Source: Flavobacteriia bacterium (GTDB lineage Bacteria > Bacteroidota > Bacteroidia > Flavobacteriales > Flavobacteriaceae). From it: a stretch of DNA of 5,276 nt. The stretch spans positions 1-5,276 of the forward strand of contig JAHBAN010000080.1 of assembly GCA_018500075.1 (NCBI GenBank). Reading direction: 5' to 3'. Under the pieces are notes generated by a model that worked only from the letters and a program-made list of their open reading frames with translations, did no database searches and was not told the origin of the DNA. Positions 1-5,229 of this stretch are shown piece by piece. Position 1 is the stretch's first letter, and each line of letters opens with the position of its first letter. The translations under genes were made by a program, and so were the position numbers.

Positions 1-341
1 ATATGGATGGCCACTGGGGCCTCGTCGCCGGCCATGTCGATGCCGGCGAAACCTTCCGCGAGGCCATGGCGCGCGAAGCCGCCGAAGAAGCCGGCCTCGA
101 CCTCGCCCCCGAGGCGCTGAAGCTCGCCCATATCATGCACCGCAAATCAGACAGCGAGCGCGTCTCGCTGTTCTTCACAACCGATGCAGCCGCCGGCACA
201 CCGCAAAACATGGAGCCCGACAAATGCGCCGCCCTCCTCTGGCAGCCCCGATCGGCCCTCCCGAAGACCACAATTCCCTACATCCGCGCCGCCCTCGATC
301 ATATCGCGGCCGGCAGACAGGCGTCCGAATTCGGCTGGTAG
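1..341 (+). CDS. NUDIX hydrolase, C-terminal part (5' end outside window)
   Basis: NUDIX hydrolases cleave nucleoside diphosphates linked to another moiety, using Mg2+ held by the NUDIX box. The box is complete here: counting from the ATG at position 3, G10, E16, R24-E25, E28-E29 and G31 fit the Gx5Ex7REUxEExGU pattern exactly. An EPDKC motif (71-75) and the terminal SEFGW resemble a family of small bacterial NUDIX proteins of about 135-150 residues. The frame is open to the window edge, and the context (TAT before MDGHWG) suggests the ATG at 3 is an internal Met. A few tens of N-terminal residues, including the first strand of the fold, are therefore probably missing. The stop is TAG at 339-341. 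The substrate cannot be told from the sequence; clean-up of nucleotides or ADP-ribose-type compounds is only a guess. ybaB follows after 59 nt. Confidence 0.9.
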   Translation, partial: MDGHWGLVAGHVDAGETFREAMAREAAEEAGLDLAPEALKLAHIMHRKSDSERVSLFFTTDAAAGTPQNMEPDKCAALLWQPRSALPKTTIPYIRAALDHIAAGRQASEFGW

Positions 342-400
342 CTTGCCCCGCCCCCAAATGCCGCCTATCTAAAGACAACAGCGATCCCAAGGAGACAGAA

Positions 401-745
401 ATGCTTAAAGGACTAGGCCAGCTCGGCGACATGGCGGGCATGATGAAAAAAGCACAAGCCATGCAAAAGCAAATGGAAGAGCTGCAAGACGAGCTGCACA
501 CCCTCATGGTCACAGGCCAGAGCGGCGCCGGCCTCGTCACAGCCACCTGCTCGGCCAAAGGCGAGCTGAAAGGCCTTGATATCGACCCGTCGATCTTCAA
601 TCCCGACGAAAAAGAAGTCGTCGAAGACCTGATCCTCGCCGCAATCAAAGACGCCCAGACCAAAGCCAGCGAAAAAGCCCAGGATGAAATGGCCCGCATC
701 ACCGAAAGCCTCGGCCTGCCCAAAGATATGAAACTGCCATTCTGA
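401..745 (+). CDS. ybaB: YbaB/EbfC family nucleoid-associated protein
   Basis: The 114-residue protein matches the usual length of this family, which are small dimeric DNA-binding proteins that coat the nucleoid. The N-terminus is a Met- and Gln-rich amphipathic helix (about residues 5-35, with KKAQAMQKQMEEL at 16-28). The central beta part contains GLVTATCSAKGELKGL, and a long charged C-terminal helix ends in LPKDMKLPF. The start at 401 is supported by a strong AAGGAGA Shine-Dalgarno at 389-395, 5 nt upstream; the longer open frame that begins at 224 overlaps the NUDIX gene and is not needed. recR follows 85 nt downstream. The ybaB-recR pairing (often with dnaX before them) is widely conserved and suggests a role alongside DNA repair and replication. 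Here a NUDIX gene occupies the upstream position. Only a weak promoter-like pair (TTGCCC at 343, TATCTA at 366) is visible, so co-transcription with the NUDIX gene is plausible. Confidence 0.95.
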   Translation: MLKGLGQLGDMAGMMKKAQAMQKQMEELQDELHTLMVTGQSGAGLVTATCSAKGELKGLDIDPSIFNPDEKEVVEDLILAAIKDAQTKASEKAQDEMARITESLGLPKDMKLPF

Positions 746-754
746 CGCCCCTCC

Positions 755-806
755 CCTTTTTTATTGCCAGAAATATCCCGGGGGGTCTGGGGGGCTGGCC
801 CCCCAG
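755..806 (-). repeat. Hairpin plus AT-rich 3'-end element, copy E1 (ybaB-recR gap)
   Basis: A perfect 8-bp stem (CTGGGGGG at 787-794, CCCCCCAG at 799-806, 4-nt loop) is joined to an AT-rich block with a T6 run (757-762). Read on the minus strand, the 31 bases at 755-785 match 25 of 31 bases of copy E2 at 3336-3366. The block begins 9 nt after the ybaB stop, so the ybaB transcript meets U6, then the ATATT-like core, then the hairpin. The T-run precedes the hairpin in this direction, so it is not a canonical rho-independent terminator. It could be a 3'-end stabiliser, an attenuator between ybaB and recR, or an intergenic repeat. It lies 24 nt before the recR start. Confidence 0.7.
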
Positions 807-830
807 CCTCGCCCCAATAGAAAGCCGGCC

Positions 831-1427
831 ATGAGCAACTCCACCCGCGATATCGACGCGCTCATCGAGCTGATGGCAAAGCTGCCGGGCCTTGGCCCGC
901 GCTCGGCCCGCCGCGCCGTGCTGCATCTCATCCGCAAGCGCGCGCTCCTGCTGATGCCGCTCGCGGATATGATGCACAGCGTCGCCGTCACCGCCCGCGA
1001 ATGCCTGCGCTGCGGCAATATCGGCACCACAGATATCTGCGATATCTGCAGCTCTCCCAAACGCGCCACAGGCGAAATCTGCGTCGTCGAAGATGTGGCC
1101 GACCTCTGGGCCATGGAGCGCTCGGGCGTCTTCAAAGGGCGCTACCATGTGCTCGGCGGAACCCTGTCGGCCCTTGACAGCGTCGGCCCGGAAGACCTGC
1201 GCATCCCAGAACTCGTCACCCGGCTTCACAGCGAAAACATAACAGAAGTGATCCTCGCCGTCGGCGCAACAATCGACGGGCAAACCACCGCCCATTACAT
1301 CGCCGACCAGCTGCAAGGCCGCGTGCGCCTCACCTCTCTGGCCCAAGGCGTGCCGATCGGCGGCGAGCTTGACTATCTGGACGACGGCACCATCACAGCC
1401 GCCCTCAACGCACGCAAAGAAATGTGA
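831..1427 (+). CDS. recR: Recombination mediator protein RecR
   Basis: RecR works with RecO (and RecF) in the cytoplasm to load RecA onto SSB-coated single-stranded DNA at gaps. The 198-residue product has the full family layout. A helix-hairpin-helix DNA-binding segment contains LPGLGPRSARRAVLHL (18-33). A four-cysteine zinc motif uses C58, C61, C70 and C73. A Toprim domain starts at GEICVVED (81-88). The conserved C-terminal block GELDYLDDGTITAAL closes the protein. The length is normal and there is no sign of damage. The Shine-Dalgarno is weak (GAAAG at 820-824, 6 nt before ATG). With the GC hairpin of E1 just upstream, translation may be modest and coupling to ybaB is unlikely. The TGA at 1425-1427 is followed by a gene-free stretch. 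Confidence 0.97.
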   Translation: MSNSTRDIDALIELMAKLPGLGPRSARRAVLHLIRKRALLLMPLADMMHSVAVTARECLRCGNIGTTDICDICSSPKRATGEICVVEDVADLWAMERSGVFKGRYHVLGGTLSALDSVGPEDLRIPELVTRLHSENITEVILAVGATIDGQTTAHYIADQLQGRVRLTSLAQGVPIGGELDYLDDGTITAALNARKEM

Positions 1428-1727
1428 CGCAAAACCAGACCGGCGCACCGTGGCGCATCGCTCCCTCCCGAGAGGGTCCGCTCCAACACATCTCCCCACA
1501 GCCGCTCCGAGCCGCCGCTCCTCTGCCAAAGCAGCAATGCACCGCGCAGCACAGGTTCACTGCACAGGCGCGCGACACTGGGGCTTCAAATCAAGGCAAA
1601 TAGGCAGGATAGGATCAGGACAGGGCGGAACAAGGAAGAGCAGACCCGAACCAGACCGCGCTGTCAGGGGCCAGCGCCCCGGGCCAGCCCCCGCCCCGAC
1701 AGGGCAGGGGTTGGCAAAGTGCTACAC
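1428..1727. other. Gene-free stretch between converging recR and trcR
   Basis: I find no convincing coding frame, tRNA or mobile element in these 300 bases; open frames crossing it are shadows of the flanking genes. It holds a 5-bp hairpin with a CCGA loop (1463-1476) 35 nt after the recR stop, which lacks a U-tract. It also holds a 7-bp direct repeat GCACAGG (1549-1555, 1562-1568), a purine-rich tract with five GGA triplets (1607-1636), and a GC-rich stem region (1661-1702) next to the trcR end. Both flanking genes point into it, so it is presumably where both transcripts end. Confidence 0.6.
1661..1702 (-). terminator. GC-rich stem-loop 3' of trcR (possible terminator)
   Basis: CTGTC (1661-1665) plus GGGGC (1667-1671) pair with GCCCC (1693-1697) plus GACAG (1698-1702), a 10-bp stem with one bulged A. 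An alternative smaller hairpin, GGGGC/GCCCC around CAGC, lies at 1667-1680. It sits 25 nt past the trcR stop. No U-tract follows on either strand, so it may act with Rho or protect the 3' end rather than terminate by itself. Confidence 0.4.
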
Positions 1728-2486
1728 TCAGTTGCGCTCGTCTTCGTCGTCACCGTCATCATCGGGCAGGTTGAAGAAGCTGTCCGCGTCACGCGTGCTG
1801 TCGTGCTTGTCTTCGTCCTCGTCGCCATGCCCGCCCAGCGTGAAGGTCTCAAGACCTTCAATCGCGGTCGGCATTCTCGGCTCTGCGTCCATTCCAAGGC
1901 TCTGCTCGGTGCTGACAAGCTTGCGGCGCTCGTCATCAGACATGACTTCACCGCTCGCCGCTTTCTTGGCCGCTGCTTTTTGCACGGCAGCATCAAGCTC
2001 GGACTGTTTGCAAAGGCCAAGCGCCACAGGATCGATCGGATCAATATTGGCAATGTTCCAATGCGTGCGCTCCCGGATCGCCTGAATGGTCGGCTTGGTT
2101 GTGCCAACAAGCTTTGACACCTGACCATCGGTCAGCTCGGGGTGAAACTTGACCAGCCAGAGGATCGAGGCGGGCCGGTCCTGACGCTTGGACAGGGGGG
2201 TATAGCGCGGCCCGCGGCGTTTTTCCTCGCCCACGGCAGAGGCGTAAAACTTGAGCTTGAGCTTATGGGTCACGCTCTCCTGGGCCTTGTCGATCTCGTC
2301 TTGGGTCAGCTGGTTGTTGGCAATCGGGTCAAAACCCTTCACGCCCGCCGCCACATCACCATCGGCAATGCCTTGCACTTCCAGCTCGTGCATCCCTACA
2401 AAATCAGCAATTTGCTTGAAGCTGATCGTTGTGTTGTCCACCAGCCAGACGGCTGTGGCTTTTGCCATAATCGGTTTGTCAGACAT
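1728..2486 (-). CDS. trcR: DUF1013 cell-cycle transcriptional regulator TrcR
   Basis: The 252-residue protein matches the alphaproteobacterial DUF1013 family, annotated as the cell-cycle transcriptional regulator TrcR. The N-terminus MSDKPIMAKATAVWLVDN is characteristic. A first helix-turn-helix-like segment covers about residues 20-41 (ISFKQIADFVGMHELEV) and a second about 119-140 (TDGQVSKLVGTTKPTIQAI). Both resemble sigma-factor-type or phage-regulator HTHs, and I infer DNA binding from them. The link between them is basic (KRRGPRY at 89-95). The C-terminal tail from D222 to N252 is extremely acidic (DEDED, DDDGDDEDE). The start at 2486 is chosen because GGAGG (2492-2496) lies 5 nt before it and the family begins here; the open frame runs 40 codons further upstream but over the promoter region. 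It is divergent from RNase T2 and convergent with recR. Its targets cannot be told from this window. Confidence 0.88.
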   Translation of the reverse strand: MSDKPIMAKATAVWLVDNTTISFKQIADFVGMHELEVQGIADGDVAAGVKGFDPIANNQLTQDEIDKAQESVTHKLKLKFYASAVGEEKRRGPRYTPLSKRQDRPASILWLVKFHPELTDGQVSKLVGTTKPTIQAIRERTHWNIANIDPIDPVALGLCKQSELDAAVQKAAAKKAASGEVMSDDERRKLVSTEQSLGMDAEPRMPTAIEGLETFTLGGHGDEDEDKHDSTRDADSFFNLPDDDGDDEDERN

Positions 2487-2496
2487 AGGTGCCTCC
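2487..2496 (-). promoter_or_regulatory. Ribosome binding site that fixes the trcR start
   Basis: On the minus strand GGAGG (plus-strand CCTCC, 2492-2496) lies 5 nt before the ATG at 2484-2486. A second in-frame ATG at 2496-2498 overlaps this site, so it cannot use it. This supports the 252-residue form over longer ones. Confidence 0.8.
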
Positions 2497-2571
2497 ATCA
2501 ATAAACACGTGTCCCATACAACTGTCCCGTGCCCTTGAAGGGGCGAGCCTTTGGAGAGGCCCAGGTTACCG

Positions 2572-2599
2572 TTGTCGGGGAACTTGCGCGCTGTATACT
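2572..2599 (+). promoter_or_regulatory. Predicted sigma-70-type promoter of the RNase T2 gene
   Basis: TTGTCG (2572-2577) and TATACT (2594-2599) are spaced by 16 nt and match the -35 and -10 consensus at 4 of 6 and 5 of 6 positions. Transcription would start near 2606, leaving a leader of about 20 nt that carries the AAGGA ribosome binding site. The -10 box contains the palindrome GTATAC (2593-2598), so a minus-strand promoter toward trcR could overlap it, but its -35 match is poor. Confidence 0.55.
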
Positions 2600-2626
2600 G
2601 GCCCATGAAACATAAGGAAAGAGTGA

Positions 2627-3271
2627 ATGTTGGTGCTGCGTGTTCTCGGTTTTGTCTTGCTTCTCGGTCTGGCGGGGGGCGCGCAGGCCAAAGGCGAGCG
2701 GGCCGGCGTGTTTGATTATTATGTCATGGCGCTGTCCTGGTCGCCCAACTGGTGCGCCCTGGAAGGCGCAGCCGTGGCCTCACCTCAATGCAACATCGGG
2801 CAAGGCCATGGCTGGGTGCTGCACGGGCTTTGGCCACAATACCACCAAGGCTGGCCCTCCTTCTGCCCCACAACAGAGCCTCACCCGCCGCGCAGCCTGA
2901 CCCGGACCATGGCCGACATCATGGGCACCTCCGGCCTCGCCTGGTATCAGTGGAAAAAACACGGCGTCTGCTCGGGCCTGCCGGCCCGCGCCTATTACGA
3001 GCTGTCGCGCAAAGCCTATGACAGCGTGGTGCGCCCGGCTGTCTTTCGCAAGCTCGACAAAGCCGTGACGCTCCCCGCCTCTGTGGTCGAGGACGCATTT
3101 CTCAAGGCCAACCCCGCCTTGAGCCGCGAGATGATCACCATCACCTGCCGCAAAGGCCACATTCAGGAGGCGCGGATTTGTCTTGGCAAGGATCTCTCCC
3201 CCGTGCCCTGCGGGCGGGATGTCGTGCGGGACTGTGCTTTGAGGGATGCGGTGTTTGAGCCGATCAGGTGA
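2627..3271 (+). CDS. Secreted ribonuclease T2 family protein
   Basis: RNase T2 enzymes are acid-type endoribonucleases that cut single-stranded RNA through a 2',3'-cyclic phosphate; bacterial members are periplasmic or secreted. The 214-residue protein starts with a clear signal peptide (hydrophobic core about residues 4-16, AQA at 19-21 before the predicted cut). The mature domain opens with DYYVMALSWSPNWC (30-43). CAS I is WVLHGLWPQ with the catalytic His at H66. CAS II is WYQWKKHGVCSG with H112 and K111. The position normally filled by the catalytic Glu is Gln (Q108). Eight cysteines (43, 55, 80, 115, 174, 185, 195, 203) allow four disulfides, consistent with export. The C-terminal block RICLGKDLSPVPC (183-195) is typical of proteobacterial members. 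The start has AAGGA (2614-2618) 8 nt upstream. It stands alone, divergent from trcR and convergent with the oxidoreductase gene. Nutrient RNA scavenging is a plausible role. Confidence 0.93.
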   Translation: MLVLRVLGFVLLLGLAGGAQAKGERAGVFDYYVMALSWSPNWCALEGAAVASPQCNIGQGHGWVLHGLWPQYHQGWPSFCPTTEPHPPRSLTRTMADIMGTSGLAWYQWKKHGVCSGLPARAYYELSRKAYDSVVRPAVFRKLDKAVTLPASVVEDAFLKANPALSREMITITCRKGHIQEARICLGKDLSPVPCGRDVVRDCALRDAVFEPIR

Positions 3272-3284
3272 GACAGGGTTGCGC

Positions 3285-3366
3285 CGCGGCTGCGCCGCGT
3301 CGCCTTGGCGAGAGGGGCTTTGCCCCTCTCGCGCTCTCCCCAGGATATTTTTAGAAAGAAAAAAGG
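3285..3366 (+). repeat. Hairpin plus AT-rich 3'-end element, copy E2 (RNase T2/oxidoreductase gap)
   Basis: A 6-bp hairpin (3285-3299) is followed by a perfect 11-bp stem with a TTT loop (GCGAGAGGGGC at 3308-3318, GCCCCTCTCGC at 3322-3332). An AT-rich block with an A6GG end follows (3336-3366). That block matches the minus strand of E1 at 25 of 31 bases. The A6GG end touches the stop codon of the leftward oxidoreductase gene (3367-3369), so both copies sit in the same orientation relative to the gene they follow. For the rightward RNase T2 transcript, the 11-bp hairpin followed 13 nt later by ATATTTTT could help termination. A shared bidirectional 3'-end is the likely function. Confidence 0.7.
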
Positions 3367-4338
3367 CTAGGCCACTTTCAAGACGATTTTGCCGATATGG
3401 GTGCTGCTTTCCATGCGGGCATGGGCCTTGGCGGCCTCGGCCAGCGCAAATTCCTGATCCATCACCGGTGCGATCCGGCCAGCCTCGAGCAGCGGCCAGA
3501 CCTGTTTGCGCAGCTCCTCGGCGATCCGCGATTTGGCCAGATCGGACTGCGGGCGCAATGTGCTTCCGGTCAGCGTCAGGCGGCGCGCCATGATCTGGGC
3601 GAAGTTCAGCTCGACCTTCGGCCCGCTCAGAAAGGCGATCTGCACGAGGCGGCCATCATCGGCCAGCGCGCGGATATTGCGCGGGATATAGTCGCCCCCG
3701 ACCATATCAAGGATCAAATGCGCGCCACCCTCGGCTTTGAGCACCTCAACGAAGTCTTCCTCGCGATAGGAGATCACCCGCTCCGCGCCCAGCGCGCGGC
3801 AGGCCTCGGCCTTTGCCGCGTTGCCCACCGTGGTGAACACCCGCGCGCCAAACGCCTTGGCGAGCTGGATTGCGGTTGTGCCGATTCCCGACGAGCCGCC
3901 ATGGACCAGAAAGCGCTCGCCAGCCTTGAGGCCACCGCGCTGGAACACATTGGTCCAGACGGTAAAGAAGGTTTCGGGCAAACAGGCCGCCTGCTTGAGG
4001 CTCATGCCCCCCGGCACAGGCAGCGCATGGGCGGCGGGGGTTGTGACATATTCGGCATAACCGCCACCGGGTAGCAACGCGCAGACCTTATCGCCGACCG
4101 CCCAGCGGCTCACGCCCGCGCCCAGAGCGACCACCTCGCCACTCGCCTCAAGCCCGGGCAGATCGCTCGCGCCCTTGGGGGGCGCATAGGCCCCCGCGCG
4201 CTGAAGCGCATCGGGGCGATTGACCCCGGCATAGGCCACTTTGATCAGGATTTCGCCATGGCGCGGCTCGGGCACCTCCCGTTCGGCCAGCTTGAGCACC
4301 TCGGGCGCGCCCGCCTCGGTTATTTCGATCACTTTCAT
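3367..4338 (-). CDS. PIG3-type NAD(P)H quinone oxidoreductase (zinc-free MDR family)
   Basis: The 323-residue protein belongs to the medium-chain dehydrogenase/reductase superfamily, quinone oxidoreductase branch, close to the PIG3/TP53I3 group. Family members reduce quinones or other activated carbonyls with NADPH. The N-terminal GroES-like domain holds AGVNRPDALQR (37-47), GLEASGEVVALG (62-73) and VGDKVCALLPGGGYAEY (81-97). The motif LPETFFTVWTNVFQRGGL (120-137) is a strong group signature. The Rossmann fold starts at LVHGGSSGIGTTAIQLAK (144-161). The domain ends with MESSTHIGKIVLKV. No structural or catalytic zinc cysteine pattern is present, as expected for this branch. The start at 4338 has AGGA (4346-4349) 7 nt upstream. 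It lies 71 nt behind the coq9-like gene on the same strand and is probably co-transcribed. The natural substrate is unknown, though a quinone link is suggested by the neighbour. Confidence 0.93.
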   Translation of the reverse strand: MKVIEITEAGAPEVLKLAEREVPEPRHGEILIKVAYAGVNRPDALQRAGAYAPPKGASDLPGLEASGEVVALGAGVSRWAVGDKVCALLPGGGYAEYVTTPAAHALPVPGGMSLKQAACLPETFFTVWTNVFQRGGLKAGERFLVHGGSSGIGTTAIQLAKAFGARVFTTVGNAAKAEACRALGAERVISYREEDFVEVLKAEGGAHLILDMVGGDYIPRNIRALADDGRLVQIAFLSGPKVELNFAQIMARRLTLTGSTLRPQSDLAKSRIAEELRKQVWPLLEAGRIAPVMDQEFALAEAAKAHARMESSTHIGKIVLKVA

Positions 4339-4391
4339 GGGCTTGTCCTATGTCTTCGCCGGGGTCTGTGCGCCGGTCTCGTCCTTGTGTA

Positions 4392-4433
4392 TTGCTTACG
4401 GTGTTTTGCTTACGGTGTCTTACTTGCGGTGCC
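4392..4433 (-). repeat. Three tandem 14-bp repeats spanning the coq9 stop codon
   Basis: TTGCTTACGGTGT occurs perfectly at 4392-4404 and 4406-4418 (period 14). A third, diverged copy at 4420-4433 matches at 10 of 14 positions. The coq9-like stop codon (TAA, 4410-4412 on the minus strand) lies in the middle copy, and the last seven codons of the gene lie within the array. The left copy falls in the 71-nt spacer before the oxidoreductase gene. Confidence 0.85.
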
Positions 4434-5078
4434 CGGCATATCGCCCGCAGCTTTTGGCGCGCGAACCCCCGCTGTCACACGGCCCAGAATATCGCCCAAA
4501 AGCCTGTTCTGCCCCAGCGCGTGCTTGGCCTTCTCGATCTTCATCACATCATCAATCCTGCGGTCCAGAAAGGCCCATGTCGCCTCATGGCCTTCGCTGC
4601 CATCGCCAAGCCAATAGAGAACCGCCGAAGAATAGACCCCCGAGAGCGTGGCGCGCTTTGTATACCAGTTGAGATCCTGCGAGCTGTCGCCCAGCGCCGC
4701 CCAGATCGCATCGCAGGTGCCCCAAATCAGCCGCGCGCCCTCGGGCGCAAACTGCGGCAGCGCAAACAGCGTCAGACCACGGCGGACCAGCTCTTTGTCT
4801 TCCACCGCTTCCAGCCGGTAGCGGACCGCCGCCACCACCCGCGCAGAATAGCGCATCTCCTCCAGATCGGTCTGGGCCAGCCGCGCCAGCATCCGCGCAT
4901 CGCCGCGCTTGTGATAGGCCACAGCCAGATCAACCGCGCCGCGCGGACACAGCCCCCGCGCGAGCACAGGCTCAAGCCCCGCATCCGCAACCGCCGCGTC
5001 AAAACTCATAGCGCTCCAGCCGTCAAACGGCACATGAGCCAGCGCCGCATCAAGCAATCTGTCTTTCAAATCGGCCAT
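4410..5078 (-). CDS. COQ9 family protein (ubiquinone biosynthesis accessory, rpsU-divergent type)
   Basis: COQ9 proteins bind lipid and help hydroxylation steps of ubiquinone biosynthesis (in eukaryotes by presenting the intermediate to COQ7). Alphaproteobacterial members were first catalogued as a family transcribed divergently from rpsU, exactly the arrangement seen here. The 222-residue protein has the TetR-like N-terminal part RLLDAALAHVPFDGW (7-21). The most conserved block is DLNWYTKRATLSGVYSSAVL (135-154), followed by TWAFLDRRIDDVMKIEKAK (167-185). The tail after about residue 203 is low in conservation, and its last codons come from a tandem repeat. The start at 5078 has a full AGGAGG (5084-5089) 5 nt upstream and fits the family N-terminus; an ATG at 5180 would add 34 residues over the rpsU promoter. 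The oxidoreductase gene follows on the same strand. Role in ubiquinone synthesis is by family, not shown here. Confidence 0.92.
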   Translation of the reverse strand: MADLKDRLLDAALAHVPFDGWSAMSFDAAVADAGLEPVLARGLCPRGAVDLAVAYHKRGDARMLARLAQTDLEEMRYSARVVAAVRYRLEAVEDKELVRRGLTLFALPQFAPEGARLIWGTCDAIWAALGDSSQDLNWYTKRATLSGVYSSAVLYWLGDGSEGHEATWAFLDRRIDDVMKIEKAKHALGQNRLLGDILGRVTAGVRAPKAAGDMPGTASKTP

Positions 5079-5089
5079 ACTCGCCTCCT
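5079..5089 (-). promoter_or_regulatory. Strong ribosome binding site that fixes the coq9-like start
   Basis: AGGAGG on the minus strand (plus-strand CCTCCT, 5084-5089) lies 5 nt before the ATG at 5076-5078. It supports the 222-residue product rather than the 256-residue frame that opens at 5180. Confidence 0.85.
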
Positions 5090-5113
5090 GTTTCGCGCGC
5101 CCTGCGCAGTGGG

Positions 5114-5149
5114 GCCACCCGTCTAGCCACCCGTCTGGCCACCAGTCTA
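5114..5149. repeat. Three tandem 12-bp repeats upstream of the rpsU -35 box
   Basis: The units are GCCACCCGTCTA (5114-5125), GCCACCCGTCTG (5126-5137) and GCCACCAGTCTA (5138-5149). Units 2 and 3 each differ from unit 1 at one position. The last two bases of unit 3 form the start of the predicted rpsU -35 box (TAGACA at 5148-5153). The period is close to one helical turn. The array sits in the shared coq9/rpsU control region and could be a binding site for a regulator acting on either gene. Confidence 0.85.
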
Positions 5150-5176
5150 GACAAAACAAAAGGGCTTTGCTATACG
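5148..5176 (+). promoter_or_regulatory. Predicted promoter of rpsU (extended -10)
   Basis: TAGACA (5148-5153) matches the -35 consensus at 5 of 6 positions, and TATACG (5171-5176) matches the -10 at 4 of 6, with the optimal 17-nt spacer. TGC directly before the -10 gives an extended -10 motif. Transcription would start near 5183, leaving a leader of about 47 nt. The tandem 12-bp repeats abut its upstream side. Confidence 0.6.
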
Positions 5177-5212
5177 GCACCTTCCTGCAAATCCTTGCAA
5201 CTTCAAACTAGA

Positions 5213-5229
5213 AAGGTGGTGAAAACCAC
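5213..5229 (+). promoter_or_regulatory. rpsU Shine-Dalgarno overlapped by a GAAA-capped hairpin
   Basis: AAGGTGGTGA (5213-5222) matches 9 of 10 bases of the ideal extended Shine-Dalgarno AAGGAGGTGA, ending 7 nt before the ATG. GTGGT (5216-5220) and ACCAC (5225-5229) form a perfect 5-bp stem closed by the GNRA-type loop GAAA (5221-5224), and the stem ends directly at the start codon. When folded, it would hide more than half of the ribosome binding site, so ribosome binding and hairpin formation should compete. Confidence 0.65.

Noticed and set aside
343..371. Promoter-like pair before ybaB (TTGCCC and TATCTA, 17-nt spacer).
   Set aside because: The -10 matches only 3 of 6 consensus bases; in GC-rich sequence such a pair arises easily by chance.
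699..1529. Long antisense open frame over recR.
   Set aside because: It is a shadow caused by GC-rich third codon positions; the recR frame has all family motifs, and the antisense product shows none.
2505..2512. Palindrome ACACGTGT and repeated TGTCCC in the trcR upstream region as an operator.
   Set aside because: An 8-bp palindrome and a 6-bp repeat are too short to support a specific regulator without comparison to relatives.
2500..2528. Minus-strand promoter-like pair for trcR (GGGACA and TTTATT, 17-nt spacer).
   Set aside because: Transcription would begin inside or at the ribosome binding site, leaving almost no leader; the real trcR promoter is probably further upstream.
2487..2606. 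A 40-codon upstream extension of trcR opening at 2606.
   Set aside because: The family N-terminus and a well-placed GGAGG support the start at 2486; the extension covers the divergent promoter region and looks non-coding.
3397..4074. Long antisense open frame over the oxidoreductase gene, and a similar one over the COQ9 gene (4350-5126).
   Set aside because: No recognisable motif or ribosome binding site; the opposite strand encodes clear family proteins.
5114..5149. The 12-bp (and 4392-4433 14-bp) tandem repeats as a CRISPR array.
   Set aside because: The units are directly adjacent, far too short, without spacers, and no cas gene is near.
5079..5180. A 34-codon N-terminal extension of the COQ9 protein, in which the 12-bp repeats would encode repeated W-DG-W residues.
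   Set aside because: AGGAGG sits exactly before the ATG at 5078, the family begins there, and the extension overlaps the predicted rpsU promoter.
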